Shown: piece by piece, positions 10,138-21,364 of the stretch
How the letters are laid out: the number at the start of each line of letters is the position of its first letter
How positions within the stretch are numbered: the first letter of the stretch is position 1
Source: Actinomortierella ambigua
Lineage: Eukaryota; Mortierellomycota; Mortierellomycetes; Mortierellales; Mortierellaceae
Reading direction: 5' to 3'
Length of the DNA stretch: 26,212 nucleotides
NCBI GenBank assembly: GCA_016098155.1
Contig: JAAAJB010000507.1
Span: forward strand, 1-26,212
Notes under the pieces: generated by a model
What the model was told of the DNA's origin: nothing
The model's input: only the letters and a program-made list of their open reading frames with translations
Database searches by the model: none
Position numbers and translations under genes: made by a program

Positions 10138-11417
10138 GCACAACATATGCATTTGAGAGCGAGAGACAAGTGGTAGATCCATGGAAACCCTCCCCCCCCC
10201 TTGTCCGACATTGCAGCTGCAACTTTCTCCACCTTCTCTCGGTTGGCTCACAAGCCATTGTTGTTGTTATTAGGTAGTTGCGTCGTGTGAGGAATGGTGT
10301 TCTGCATTTCAATGGCGTGAGGCGGGACATGCGGGAAACCTGTTGTTCAGCATGGGAGATGATCAGAGTGCAGAGGCGGAACGGATCATGGGATGCGGGT
10401 AGAGCATGGTCTGTGAAAGAAAAAGAAGTGAAGGAAGACCTCTCTCTCTATGTTCTGCAGTCTTGCTTTCTTTTTTTTTCCCATCGTTGATCGTGCTTTG
10501 AAGTTTCTCACTCCTGTTTGTGAGCATCCATAGTACCCCCTACTTGTGCTTTCCACACATCTTTTCACTAATTGTGGGGGTACTTGTCAAAATGACTTTC
10601 AATGCAGCAAGTTGGCTGCATATGTCTTTGGCGTGTGTTTCACGCCTGAATTCCTGAGTCCGATAAGGAAAACAGGTGCGATCGGAGCTGCGGGAATACC
10701 AACGCGAAAAAGAAAAAAAAAAAACTATAGCGTTTTGGGGTGTCGTGATCCCCGATCCTACCTACAAATATCACGTACACATACACGCACGCACACATGT
10801 TCTCTCATTGCCTTGTCCATGACATGTCAGCATGCCTCCTGTCTGTGCCTTGCTGTTCGTGTCGCACCAACGGTCATAGAGCGTGGTTCTTTCATAATAC
10901 GCGTTTTTAACCACATTTTGAGAAGGAAGAGACAGATCGAGAGGCAGAGAGACGGAGAGAAAGAGAGGGCAAGGTTTGGGGTACCCACGAAGGGGTGACG
11001 ACGTTTCAAGAGAAGATCGCACAACAAATCGAGGAGGAAGGGAGTTTTCGACTCCTTCATCACTTCCTCGTGGTACTTCTCTGCATCTGGGTCGTTATTC
11101 TCTCTTTTTCCATTCGTTCGGGATTTTTTTATTTATTCCATTTGTATGGGTTTGCAATAGGGGTGGCGGTAGTTGGTAAAAAGAATGAAAGGAGTAGTGC
11201 CCCAGGGCTGTTCCCTTGTTTGAAATTCATGCAAAGTGAACGTCGCGTTTTTTCCTCTCACCCCTCCCCACCCCCTGAACTGGCGTTGCTAAGCTGTGCA
11301 ACCTTCGTCCCCCATCTGACATGGCCTGCAGCTCCCCTTCCCTCCCTCCTGAATATCCTTTTGCTTTGATATGCTATGTGCATGATGGCCACAAGCCAAC
11401 AGAAAGTGCATGGATGG

Positions 11418-11520
11418 TCCTTCTTCCCTTCTTTTCCCTTTCCTCTCCTTGACTTTCCCCTCTTCCTCTCTCTTCCCTTCCTTTCCCTTCCCTTCCCTGC
11501 CTCCCCTCTCTTCCCTCCTC
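11418..11520 (+). repeat. Near-perfect homopyrimidine tract with TTCCC repeats
   Basis: About 103 bases are C or T apart from two interruptions (GA at 11451-11452 and G at 11499). The middle contains several TTCCC/CTTCCC units. It is one of several strand-biased tracts in the block and has no coding content. Confidence 0.8.
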
Positions 11521-12969
11521 ATGCCGTGTTATCTCGTGTACTCCCAAGCTGGTCGAGCCATCCGGTAACGTTTTGCCTGCATTGAATGCATATAGTCCGT
11601 TGGAAGTTCAGCCGTAGTGAATGCGCAGGCGGACAAAGGACGATGAGGACAACGAAAAACAAATAAGGGACTAAAAAAGAAAGAAAGGGGAGGAGACTGT
11701 ATGTGTGCATGGTACATACGTACATTAGGCAAAGCAAAGGAAAGGGGGTTCTTCAGCCAGCAAATGAATGACGAACATTATTCCCCTTCAGCATATGAAC
11801 TAGTGAAAATATGGGTCTCGACGCGACGTATCTCTCTCTTTTGTTTTCTTCTTTTCGCTCCAGGGCCCAACGTTCTTTCCATCCAGCCATACTTGCTGTC
11901 TTGGATGCGTAGTAGCGAAATGTTACCAAGACCATTCCTTGTGAACGGAAAGGGGAAGCGAGAGAATGTGTGTTGCGTGAAGGCATAGCAAGAAAAAAAA
12001 TGACGAAGCGCATAACCCCAAACCATACACTATGTTGGGAGGACGCACGCCACACATGCATTCAATACTTTGTTTCGCGGACGCAAAGGCCTGACCGTTT
12101 TTTTTCCTCTCCCTCGGTCACCCCTAACTCTTTTTTTTTTCCTCACTCCCGACGCCTTCTTGCGATGTCCAACACATGGATCATAGCTCATGCAAAGAAG
12201 CGTGTTTTCCCCCCGCGGGGGCAACTCCCTCGCACTGGCAATCGAACCATGTGCATGTGGAGACAAATGGCCTGGTAGAAGATGAGTCCACCTTGGGAGG
12301 AGTGATGAGCATTGCAAGTAGTTCCAGTATTTCGGATTTTATACTTCTGCCGGCCCCCTCTGGCCTCCACATATATTAATACATATATAAATATATGCAT
12401 GCATAGGTAGTTGAGCGGTCTCTATAAAAACAAGCTATTTCATGCTGGATGTTTCTACTTTCTAACAGTCGAAGCAAAAATAGGGGTGGGGGTGGGGATG
12501 GGGGATGGGGGATGGGTGTCTTCCGTAGCGTTCCTTTTTTCTTTCTTTCTCTCTCTCCCCCTTTCTCCCTTCTCTCTTCCCCGTGAGGAATGATGTTCCC
12601 CCGTTTTTTTGTTTGTGTTGTTGCACAAGGCTCGAGCTCCGTCATGCCACTCATGCGAACATGGGGTGGTGCTATTTCAGGGGCAAAGAGAAAAAACACA
12701 CTGACTTTCACGCACACAAACAATGCATCCGTACCCAAAAGAAAAAAAAGAAAAACATTGAAAGTAGCACATGGGGCCTCCCTTTTCCCAATCAATTCCT
12801 GCAAGGTCTATGTCTATGTGTCGCATGGGTGGTCTTCTCATCTCCACACTGCCGCATTCTCACAAAGAGAGAGAAAAAAAAAACGTGGGTCCCAACTTCT
12901 GCAGAAAATGAAGGTACTTTATCATCTGTTGGATTTTATATAGGACGTTTCTCTGTCTCTTTTTCTTTT

Positions 12970-15169
12970 TTACAGAATCTCCTCATGGACAACAACACCC
13001 TCCTTCTCAATCGCCTCAATCAATGGATCATTCAGGTCCGGAGTCATGGGCGCCAAGATACCAGGCTTGTTGATCACACCGTCCAACACCAGCTGCGTCG
13101 CCACACCACAGGGCATACCCACCAATCGCGCCATTGCCGACGGTCCCTCAGGCTGTCCATACTCCAGCAGCGTCGACGTCCGGGTCTGACGCGTTCCATC
13201 CTTGAGCTCAACCTCGAACCGATGCTGCAACATCACCATATCCCGCTCCTTGGGGCCATACATCATCTTCTCCTCCAGCGTCGCGCACAGGGTATCCAGG
13301 TAGTTGCCCCGTCGCGTGACGGGTGTCGCCGAGAACAGTCCCAGCCACTTGAAGCCCTTCAGAATCCGGCCCACCTCTTCAGCATCCTTGATCGACGCCC
13401 GCTCGCGGATAATTGCCGACAGCTCTGCCTCGTCCTGCGTCGTCACACCCAATCGCTTCGCCACCACCTGGCTCCATCCGACCTCCGCCGCATCGGCAGC
13501 CAAAAACTCCTGGGGCGTATCGTCCAGGAACCCAATGTCAACCAACGTCTTGACAAACTCGGGGAAACCAGCATAGCGCAGCGTGCCACGCAGGATGGTC
13601 TGAGCCTCGGGAATGTTGTATCGCTCCTTGTACGGGGTCGAATCGCGGTTCGGGTAACCCACAAACGCAAACGCAGGGTAGATCGGGATCGGCTTGGCAG
13701 AGTTCATCAGATCGTTGCCCGAGTACTCCACCACCTTGCCGTCCTCAAAGAACTTTGCATTGTTCTTCAGCGCGAGCAACACACCGCGGGACGACCACGA
13801 AAACTTGTAGCCCAGAGGGTTGTTCGACGCCTCGGGGGCGGGCAGGCCACCACAGTACGACAGGAACGACAGGATCTTGCCGCCTTCGGCGTGCACCTCA
13901 TTGATCGTCTTCACAGCGTACAGGTGGTCAACACCGGGATCGACACCAATCTCGTTCATCACCACCACACCTGCAGCCTTGGCACTAGAGGGGAGGGATA
14001 ACAAAGTGTTTGCTTTTTTAGTCAAATGCTCTTTTTTTTTATGATATGCCTCACCCTCTCTCCTCCCCTCAAAAATCACAGTCCAATCTGAACTTACGCT
14101 TCATCATAGGCCATCATGGCAGGAGAAACATAGCTAGTGGTGACGACGTTAGTCTTGGACTTGATGGCAGACTTGATAACTTGAGCGTGGTAGGTATAGG
14201 GGATCAAGCTGATGACGACGTCGTGCTCGGCAATCGCAGCATCCAGTGCGGCCTCATCGTTCACGTCCAGCGAGATGGATGTCGCGTTCGGGTAGCCGGC
14301 AGCGAGTTCCTCTGCAATGTGAAGGCGTCTTGCAGCTATGACCACCCACCATATCGTAGGTTGGAAACAGAAGCAAAAGAGAGAGAGAAAGAGAAGAGAG
14401 GGAAATAGTTAGAGAAAGTTGGTTGTTGCCAATTTCACAACGGCGATGAGATTGGAAAAAGGAAAAGAAACGTGAAGTAAAAAACAAAGTTTCCTAATCT
14501 CGATTGTCACTCTCGCTTTCCACAGACCAAAAGCCTTTAAACAGAGTTGTTGCGTCCCACAAGGTTGTATCCAAAAAAAAGTGATGCGATGTGATATGAT
14601 CAATCATCTTTTTTCTTTTTTGTTTTGCCCCTTCTTCCACCTCTGCACTGATCCATGAGGGATGGGAGAGGAGATCACGATCTTCCGACTCATAGATGAT
14701 ATGTGCGGGCGATCTTGAAACCCATGACTGTTTGTTGCGGAGCACCATACCCTGGGATCTTTTTTTTTCTTTTTGTTTCTCGCGCTAGTGTCTTTCCCCC
14801 CTTGCCTCTTGCGTTTCTTTTATTCCCTCGCGCGAAGTTGCTATTCGACTCCTGGAGGGTGTTTTTCTGGGGGGAGGAAGCGCTCTTACCGACAGTGATC
14901 TTGTTCTCAGCACGGCGGCTCAGGTACTCAACACAGGGCTCGGCCACAAAGCCGGAACCGAGGAGAAGGATCTTCCTATCAGATGAAACGACAGTAAAAT
15001 AGAGAACCAGATGAGTCTTCCCTTTGCTTTTCTTTGAGCACACAGACAAGGACAGTAGGCGGTTTTGTGTTGAGAGGGGAATGGGAATGGTGTCGCCTGA
15101 GCGCCAGCTTTTTTGTTCAATGTCAGTTCACAGGTATAGTGAGAAAGAGGGGGTTACGTACTTGGTCAT
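12970..15169 (-). CDS. LYS9: Saccharopine reductase (NADP+, L-glutamate-forming)
   Basis: Exons 15169-15162, 14975-14890, 14335-14098 and 13984-12970 join into 448 aa, the size of yeast Lys9. It catalyses the penultimate step of fungal lysine synthesis: condensation of aminoadipate semialdehyde with glutamate and NADPH-dependent reduction to saccharopine, in the cytosol. The Rossmann motif GSGFVAEP lies at about residues 9-16, followed by LIPYTYH, MNEIGVDPGVDHLYA, FLSYCGGLPAPE and NPLGYKFSWSSRG, all hallmark family stretches, and the C-terminal domain is complete. The first coding exon holds only 8 nt (ATGACCAA) before a GTACGT donor. It is required, because MTKKILLLG forms only after splicing to 14975. 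Introns are 186, 554 and 113 nt. A 472-codon plus-strand ORF overlaps it but is a shadow. Confidence 0.96.
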
Positions 15170-15301
15170 GTTTGATATGGGGAACGGGAAGTGGATGAAT
15201 TGAAAGAATGAGTGTGAGGAACGAAACGAAAAAAGGGAGTTTAAATATCTTCATTGTGGGAAAAAAAAGTGACTGGGTTTTGTAGATCGCACTCTTGTCA
15301 T

Positions 15302-15314
15302 ATCACGATGTGAT
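15302..15314. promoter_or_regulatory. Inverted repeat in the LYS9 upstream region
   Basis: ATCAC and GTGAT arms flank GAT, in the 219-bp gap between the membrane-protein stop and the LYS9 start. It lies about 135 bp upstream of the LYS9 ATG. An A/T-rich TTTAAATAT element at about 15240-15248 could serve as a TATA-like site. No clear Gcn4 TGACTC element was seen. This is a weak candidate only. Confidence 0.2.
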
Positions 15315-15351
15315 GAACCATCTTTTCCCCAGATATCTTTTGTCAAATATT

Positions 15352-15357
15352 TTTATT
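15352..15357 (-). terminator. AATAAA polyadenylation signal of the membrane-protein gene
   Basis: On the minus strand AATAAA lies about 32 nt past the TGA stop (15389-15391), in an A/T-rich stretch. The position is normal for 3' end formation. Confidence 0.5.
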
Positions 15358-15388
15358 TTTGTGGGTAGAACTAAGAGTGGGGGGTGTT

Positions 15389-18300
15389 TCAGGACCGGGT
15401 ATCGTAGTTGATGCGAGTGCGTGCTGCTGTAAGGATCTCAGTGGAGTCTGTTTCGGAGCGTGCGAACGAGGGTGGGGGCAGAAACTCGTCCATGTCCTTT
15501 TGCATCGGGATCCTTCCATGTATATGTGCCTGTGGTATTGGCGTAGAAGAAAGATGCTGATGTGAGGTTGGTGATGATAGTGAGGGTGGAGGAGGAACGA
15601 TATTTTTTGAAGGAGATAATGGTGATGTGAGAGATGGAGGAGGGGGAATTGTGTTCTTGGAGGGCAAAGATAACGAGAGTGAGGAGGCAGAGGGTGATTT
15701 AGACGATGCCCGTCGACTCCGTCCTGACGACAGTTTTGGCGATTGCTGTGGCTGAGAAGAGGGAGAGGGCTGTGGTGGAAGTTGTTGATGTTGGAAGTAG
15801 GCGCTTTCCTGCTGGATTTGCGAATGGTTGAATGTCGGCCGGTTTAATGGCCGAGGCAGTGACTCGAGGTGGGGGCTCTTTGGACTCGGTGGCACCGGTA
15901 AGGCAGTGTTACTGCTGACACTGTTGCTTCGCCTTTCCTTCATCGATGGTGATGGTGGTGGTGGTGGAGGTCGAACGTGGGCCGGGCTACCCAGAGGCGC
16001 TACCACTGCGCTAATACCAGGTGCCGTAGCCGCCGCAATTGACGGAGACGCGGGGGCCAAGGACGAAGAGATACGCGTGCCTTTCGCGTTAGTTGCCCTC
16101 GCCGTCGCTGTCGATAGCATCGGTCGACCCGTGCTACCACTGACAAGTTCGCCGTCCCTCGACAACCGAGGAAGAGGTAGCACTGCAGATAGGCTGAGCG
16201 CATCTGAGGTAAGAGTCAACTTGGTCGCAGGAGTCTTGGCGGATCGGTCGCGGACCTCAACCTTGTAGTCGCTTCTGTTGGGGCGGTGACGTCTAGGTGA
16301 GGCTGCATCCGTGGGAGTCGTTGGAGTAGTAGGGCTGGTGGGAGCGGTAGTCGTGACAGTGGCATCCGCTGGTCGAGTGCCTTTGCTCGTGCTCCGCTTT
16401 TCCCGGCGTTGACCGCTACTAGTAGCAGCAGTAGCAGTAGCAGTAGTAGCACTGGTGCCATCACCACGATCACCACGATCACCATCACCACGGCTTCCAC
16501 CACCACGACTACTATCACCGCGACTTCCACCACCACGGCTACCATCACCACGGCTACCATCACCACGGCCACGATCGACGCGACTACCATCACCACGACT
16601 ACGGCTACCACGACTACTAGGAGGCTGACCCGCGCTCTTGCTCGACGCAGATTGTTGCCGCGTAGGATCACGCGCCGCCGCCGCCGCCGCCGCCGCCGTC
16701 GACGATGCGCTTCCCTTTGGTCGTTTCTCCTTCGCCGGCCTTGGGAACGACTCTGAACGCGTCTGCACATAGCTGTTTGGCACGATTGGGGCCAAAGGGC
16801 TACTATACAGTTGTGGGGTCGATGCTGGTGCTGTCTCAGGAGACGGGTGATGCGACTGCAGTGGCGAATGCAACTGTGACTCTAGCGGCGACTGCGCTCG
16901 CGATTGCAACTGCACAGACGATTGTGAGGCAGCAGTGGGTGGCGGCGGCTGTACATACGAGCCTTGCGTCATATACTTGGCCGGGATAGGCGGCGCCGGC
17001 TCGCTGATCAGCTCGGTCCCGTACATACTCGGGCTCGCTGGCACGAGCGAGATCAAACTGGGCGAGTAACCTCCCGCGTCGGCTTGTGTCCGTAACGTCG
17101 TTGACGAGCTGCCCCGGCTTGGTCGAGGGGGTGCAGACGTAGAGGACGAGGTAGGATGATGTAGATGGTGAAGATGATGATGGGCTGGTGGAGGAGGATG
17201 CATTTGAGAAGTGGGTGGACTAGTGGTTGTCCTGGAGGTTTTGGGAGTCCGGGTACGGCCACCGTCACTACTGACCTTTTCCCTAGAGTCTTTACTATCT
17301 GTCGAAGTCAACACTAGCGCCTGCGGGGAAGATGGGACTTCGCTCTTTGCTGGTGGACTGATATTAACATGATGCGTGCTCTTGTTTTCCAGCATCAGCA
17401 TCTTGAGCATCTGTTGCTTGCTCTCGTCCTCACTCAATCGATGCGTCCGTCGCGACCCGGTTCGGCGCCGCCGGTGTACACAATATGCCGCCAGCAACAG
17501 CACGACCACAACCACGCCGCCCGCAATACTGCCAATCAGCACCGCCAGTGATCCTTTGTAACCATCGCTACCCTTGCCGCCGTTGTTGCCGTCATTCTTG
17601 TCCGGAGAAGGTGCAAGGTCTATCAGCGAAGGGCCGGACCATTGTCCTGCCAGGATATCAAACATGTGCACCTCATTGCTGGGTCCTGTCGGTCCTTCAC
17701 CTCCGTAGATGACGAGCTTGCTGTTTATAATGGTGACGGACTGCCCTGTCAAGAATTTTGGCGCTTTGTTGTCTCCAGGGACTAGTTTTGTCAGGCGAGT
17801 CGCTCCCGCGGAGGTACGTGTGTCCAGCATGAAGATGTCCGCTGTGCCATTCACACTCTATATAATTGCATTAAGAAGCGGGGCAAGAAATTAAGAACTG
17901 AAGCGCTGCGATGCATGGAAACACGACAAGGAAAATTATATCGGTACGACTTCGATAATCGAGTCGACTCTTTCTATTCGTCTCTTTTCGCGTACAAAGA
18001 GCACAGTTGAATAAGGGCGAGAACAATGCAGCAGCAGTGCAGGGCAAGGAGAAGACCAAGAAAGGGTAGAACAGGGAGAAGAAAAAGGGCTCTCAACCTC
18101 TTCTTCTCTTCCTCTTCTGTCAACAGGGAGAAAGGAGGGAGAGAAGGGGAGCCGGGGAATTTCATCGCGCCCCCCCCCCCTTCCTTCTGTTGTAGAGCCA
18201 AAATCGAAAGTGTTCTGTTTCCCCTATCTTTCATTTCATTTCCTTCCCCCCCCTCTCCCTTGTTGAATCACCCTTCGCACAGATTCATAGCCCATTCTAT

Positions 18301-19601
18301 CGAACACCAGTATTCATTCTTGGCTCTGCCTTATTTCTTTCCCCGCACACACCACCACCTTCCTTCCCAGTCTTTACCTTATCCACCACAAAGGCCGAGT
18401 ACATGGACGGAGCTGGCAATGCCTGAGCTGATAGCTGAACGCCACCCATATCGATCGGGGATCGGTTCGTCAGGCTGATAAGCGGGTTTTGCGCATTGAC
18501 CGTTCCATTTCGACTTGCTGTGACATAAAAATTGGAACCAGACGAGCCACTCGCGTCAAAGACGAATAGGTTCCCGAAGGCGCGTGCGCGGTCCTGCACT
18601 ACTGCTCCGACTGCCACAAGTGAATCAGAGGTCCCAAGAGTCGATCTGCGGAGCGTGGAAGCGAGACACACACACACACACGCGAAAAAAAAAGAAGATA
18701 GAGATGGTTAGGGGAGATGCGAGATGAAGAGCAACAAACAGAGGGGAATGGATCAAGGAGGGAGGTGGTGGGGTGGAGGAGCTGGAGTGCGAGAGCCTTG
18801 AAGCAGAGAGGAGAAAAAGGCGGAGTCAAAAAAAAATGTACGCCGTATTGAGTATGAACGAGGGGGGAGGAGGAGTAAAGGAGATGACCGATTGTCTCCC
18901 TGCAAGGCTGCTGCAGAACGCACGGTGAGCATGGACGAATGTCGCCGAGGAGATTGGGAGCAAAAAAAAAGGATATTCGAGATGGACAAGACGTGTGCGG
19001 AAAAAATCAGCCAGGGGATGATTCACACTCACTCTTGTTGACCAGTTTCATAAGACCATCCTTTTCGAGTGCTTCGCCATGACTTGTCCAGTGTCCTGCC
19101 AACAAACCACGCCTGGTTGCCCGAGGTGACTGCAACGGTGAATGTCTGCGGAGATTGATAGTCAATACGAGGCAGTGGTACTGGTAGTGCTGGTGCTGGT
19201 GCTGGTGCTGGTGCTGGTGCTGGTGCTGGTGCTGGTCCCGGTGCTTGTCCTGGCGCTGGTGGTGGTGCAGTGATGTTGGTGGCGGGCTCCCCTGTAGGCG
19301 TGATCCAGGTGCCATCCGGGAGGAGAGTTGCCTGGTACGTCGAGCGACCAAACTGGATAACATTGATGGCGCTGTTGGCATTGGTTTCGCCAGGTAGGAC
19401 GTTACAGCCCAGTGTACCAGGCTCTGCTCTCCAACCTACATTGGTGTTGGTCGAGGTCGCCTTGACTGCTGGTGGCGAGGCAGAGAGATCAAGAAGGTAT
19501 GCTTCTATTTTTCCTGCAGTACTAGTCCCGATCAAATAAACGTTTTTGCCTGTGCTGTCAGGGGCGATGCAGGAGGACGCTAGTGTAGGGACAGTTGACA
19601 T
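15389..19601 (-). CDS. Large single-pass membrane protein with degenerate kelch-like ectodomain and long disordered tail
   Basis: Exons 19601-19033, 18645-18378 and 17857-15389 join into 1,101 aa (introns 387 and 520 nt). Residues 1-380 have propeller-like repeats: NVYLIG...AYLLDLS near the start and a kelch-type KLVIYGG...MFDILAGQWSG just before the membrane. N-glycosylation sequons are NIT, NGT and NGT. A PGPAPAPAPA stretch (about 120-140) acts as a linker. One hydrophobic segment (about 381-406: AVLIGSIAGGVVVVVLLLAAYCV) is followed by HRRRR, so the remaining ~695 residues should be cytoplasmic. That tail is Ser/Pro-rich with polyproline, a poly-His/Leu patch, Ala8 (about 665-673), RGD/GDGSR repeats (about 685-745) and two PPPPSL blocks. 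No signal peptide is visible at this ATG, so the true start may lie upstream. A surface sensor or adhesion role is only inferred. Confidence 0.8.
16440..16640 (-). repeat. Imprecise tandem repeats encoding SRGDG/SRGGG units
   Basis: Short units of 12-18 nt, built from GGTGATGG and CGTGG(T/A)AG words on the coding strand, encode a run of SRGDG, SRGGG and DRGD peptides in the cytoplasmic tail of the membrane protein. Adjacent coding sequence holds a Ser/Ala/Thr repeat (TSATTATATAA). All six frames are repetitive here, which explains several long overlapping shadow ORFs. Confidence 0.8.
16675..16699 (-). repeat. GCG trinucleotide repeat encoding Ala8
   Basis: Eight consecutive GCG codons encode a polyalanine run in the tail of the membrane protein. 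The codon purity points to a recent trinucleotide expansion rather than old conserved sequence. Confidence 0.85.
19189..19236 (-). repeat. 6-nt tandem repeat encoding Pro-Ala dipeptides
   Basis: About eight copies of a hexamer (GGTGCT on the plus strand, AGCACC on the coding strand) encode a Pro-Ala linker in the ectodomain of the membrane protein. The repeat is almost pure at the DNA level, so length variation between strains is likely. Confidence 0.85.
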
Positions 19602-19836
19602 GGGGAATGAAGTTGACAGAGAGGAGGGAGAATTGGAGAGAGGAAAGGGAAGGGGGGTGTGAGAGGTGTGGAGGGCCGTTAGGGCAGTAAGGGCAAGCTC
19701 ATGCGCTCTTCTACCTCACCGTTGGGTGAGAAAAGGAGGAGCGAGTTGGCTGGGGAGGTGAGTCGAGAAGACGAAGGAGGGGAAGGAAGGGGGCTAGAAA
19801 GATGGGCGAGAGCAGGGATGAGGAACAGGAAAGCAA

Positions 19837-19874
<38 letters not shown>

Positions 19875-21364
19875 CGAAAAGAACTTGCTGCGTGCAAACC
19901 CCGCAAAAATGCAGCTCTGTCAGCACAATGAGCAGTTGGGAAGGAGGGGAGGGATGTCTGTGCCAAAGCTATTGTGAAGCTGTTTTTTTCGGTTGCTGTT
20001 GTATTGTTTCTGTTGTGTTCAGCTGAGTACTGAGCAAAGTTGAGGGCGGCGGGTGACAGACGAAGAGAGTGAGAGGAAGAGAGGAAAGAAGAGCAAGAAG
20101 CGAAAAGAGCAGCAATGCTGCATTCGACCTCCTTTTGCAACGGTCTGTCACCATCTCGTCTCTACCCAAGGCAAGGCAAGCCAAGGCGACTCGGTTCTGG
20201 GGGGTATCTCGTCTACCTCTCTCCTCTGTGCTCTCGTTCCAGACCTTCCAGCTTTCCTTTCCTTTCCCCTCCTCATTGCTGCTGTGCGTGCCTGAGCAAA
20301 AGGTTAATCTCGTCAGGTCCACGGTCAGCCCATAAACTCTGTTTTCTTTTCCCGAACCTTTGGGAAAGGGGGGGGGGGATGGTTCACAAACAACTTGAGA
20401 GCAGGCAGACTGACAGGCAGGCAGACTGAGAGGCAGTGCAAAGGAAGAGAAGCAACCGATGAACGAAGGGATTGAAGATGAGACAAAGGGCCTGAATGAA
20501 GACTTCGATTGCTATTGCTGTGTCCATGGCTATCATTGTCTAGTTGTCATTTATTTGCCATTTTTCTTTGTTCTTTATTGCGCATTTGTGGAACGCCAAT
20601 GTTGTCTTCCTGTTGATGGATGTTTGTTGTTGTGGACAAACACCTCATCTCTCACTCTCTCTTTATTGGCATTTTCCTTCATCGCAGAACCATAACCACG
20701 CAACATTGGATTGGCTTTGGGAATGAGCTGACCTGGGAACTCCTTACTCTGTATTTCCTCGCCCTCTACCTGATTGGATCTGGCGGTTGTTTGCAGCTTC
20801 GTCGAGGAATGCTGCTGCTTTCTCGTTGTTCTTCTTCTTCAACTTCTTTCAACATTGCAACCATTGAGCACTGGGGGCTTGTGTACCCAGAGATGCGAGA
20901 GGGGAAGAGAGAGAGAGCAATGTAGAATGCCCCGGTCAACATCAACAACATCAACTTTATTTTTCCCTTCTTGTCAGCATTGTAGCCATCTTATCCTGAA
21001 CGAACCACACTGTGATACCTGATACTTGCAAATACTGCGATGAACTGCCCCATGTGCATCTACCATGAAATCAGTGTTCCACAGGACGGAAAGACTTGAA
21101 ATGCTTGAGCGATATGGAGGATTACGTGATGTTCGTTTGGGAGCAAGGGTACGTACCTTTGTTACTTGGGGTGCACGAGTAAAAAAAAAAAAAAGAGCAG
21201 GATTCACTGAGACATTTCCTTGAGCATTGACCATGCGCCGGACTGTTCTCAAGAGTTAGACCTCTGCATGTTGACGTTGGTTTGCGTGAAAATGGGATTT
21301 CTTTTAACAAAAAGGTAGGCACGCTATTTCTGGGTAGAGGCAAAGGAAGGAGGGGAGTTTCATT
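19602..21364. other. 1.8-kb intergenic region between the 4E-T-like and membrane-protein genes
   Basis: This gap should contain the promoter and 5' UTR of the membrane protein. It shows purine-rich stretches on the plus strand (about 19620-19880), a GA microsatellite at 19845-19872, a G-run near 20369-20378, a TTG/GTTG-rich area near 20500-20640 and an A-run at 21181-21194. Several ORFs of 60-150 codons exist, some with hydrophobic Leu/Ser runs that come from the CT repeat, and none is accepted. A missed 5' exon with a signal peptide for the downstream gene is possible. Confidence 0.5.
19845..19872. repeat. GA dinucleotide microsatellite
   Basis: About 14 GA units lie roughly 245 bp upstream of the membrane-protein start codon, in its probable promoter or 5' UTR. 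On the transcribed sense it reads as a CT run. Confidence 0.8.

Larger units (their letters stand above)
7860..12969. other. 5.1-kb gene-free, low-complexity intergenic block
   Basis: No supported coding gene, tRNA or rRNA is found between the GTPase start codon and the saccharopine reductase stop. The region is a patchwork of purine runs (about 7890-7970, 8500-8660), pyrimidine runs (about 9060-9130, 9570-9670, 11418-11520) and short poly-A/T runs. ORFs here are up to about 180 codons, but their composition follows the local base bias and none shows a motif. It must include the GTPase promoter and the 3' UTR of the reductase. It could also hold an untranslated 5' exon of the GTPase or an undetected ncRNA. 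Confidence 0.6.

Noticed and set aside
10995..11369. Plus-strand ORF with a hydrophobic segment (FLVVLLCIWVVIL)
   Set aside because: It would need a GTG start, and no ATG in frame was found. The rest is pyrimidine-driven sequence, and no family or plausible splice partner was seen. It is the least implausible ORF in the gene-free block.
12238..12248. tRNA B-box-like GGTTCGATTGC on the minus strand
   Set aside because: No matching A box or cloverleaf could be drawn around it.
12583..14001. 472-codon plus-strand ORF
   Set aside because: It lies antisense to the large, clearly conserved LYS9 exon 4. Its composition (Arg, His, Leu, Gln-rich) is what the reverse strand of that exon gives, and it has no recognisable motif.
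16440..16756. Repeat cluster that might resemble an array
   Set aside because: Units are short, degenerate, contiguous and in frame in a coding exon, with no spacers. It is coding low complexity, not CRISPR.
19679..20140. Minus-strand ORF with a signal-peptide-like Leu/Ser/Phe stretch
   Set aside because: The hydrophobic part comes from the CT microsatellite at 19845-19872. I found no splice junction of reasonable intron length joining it in frame to the membrane-protein exon at 19601.
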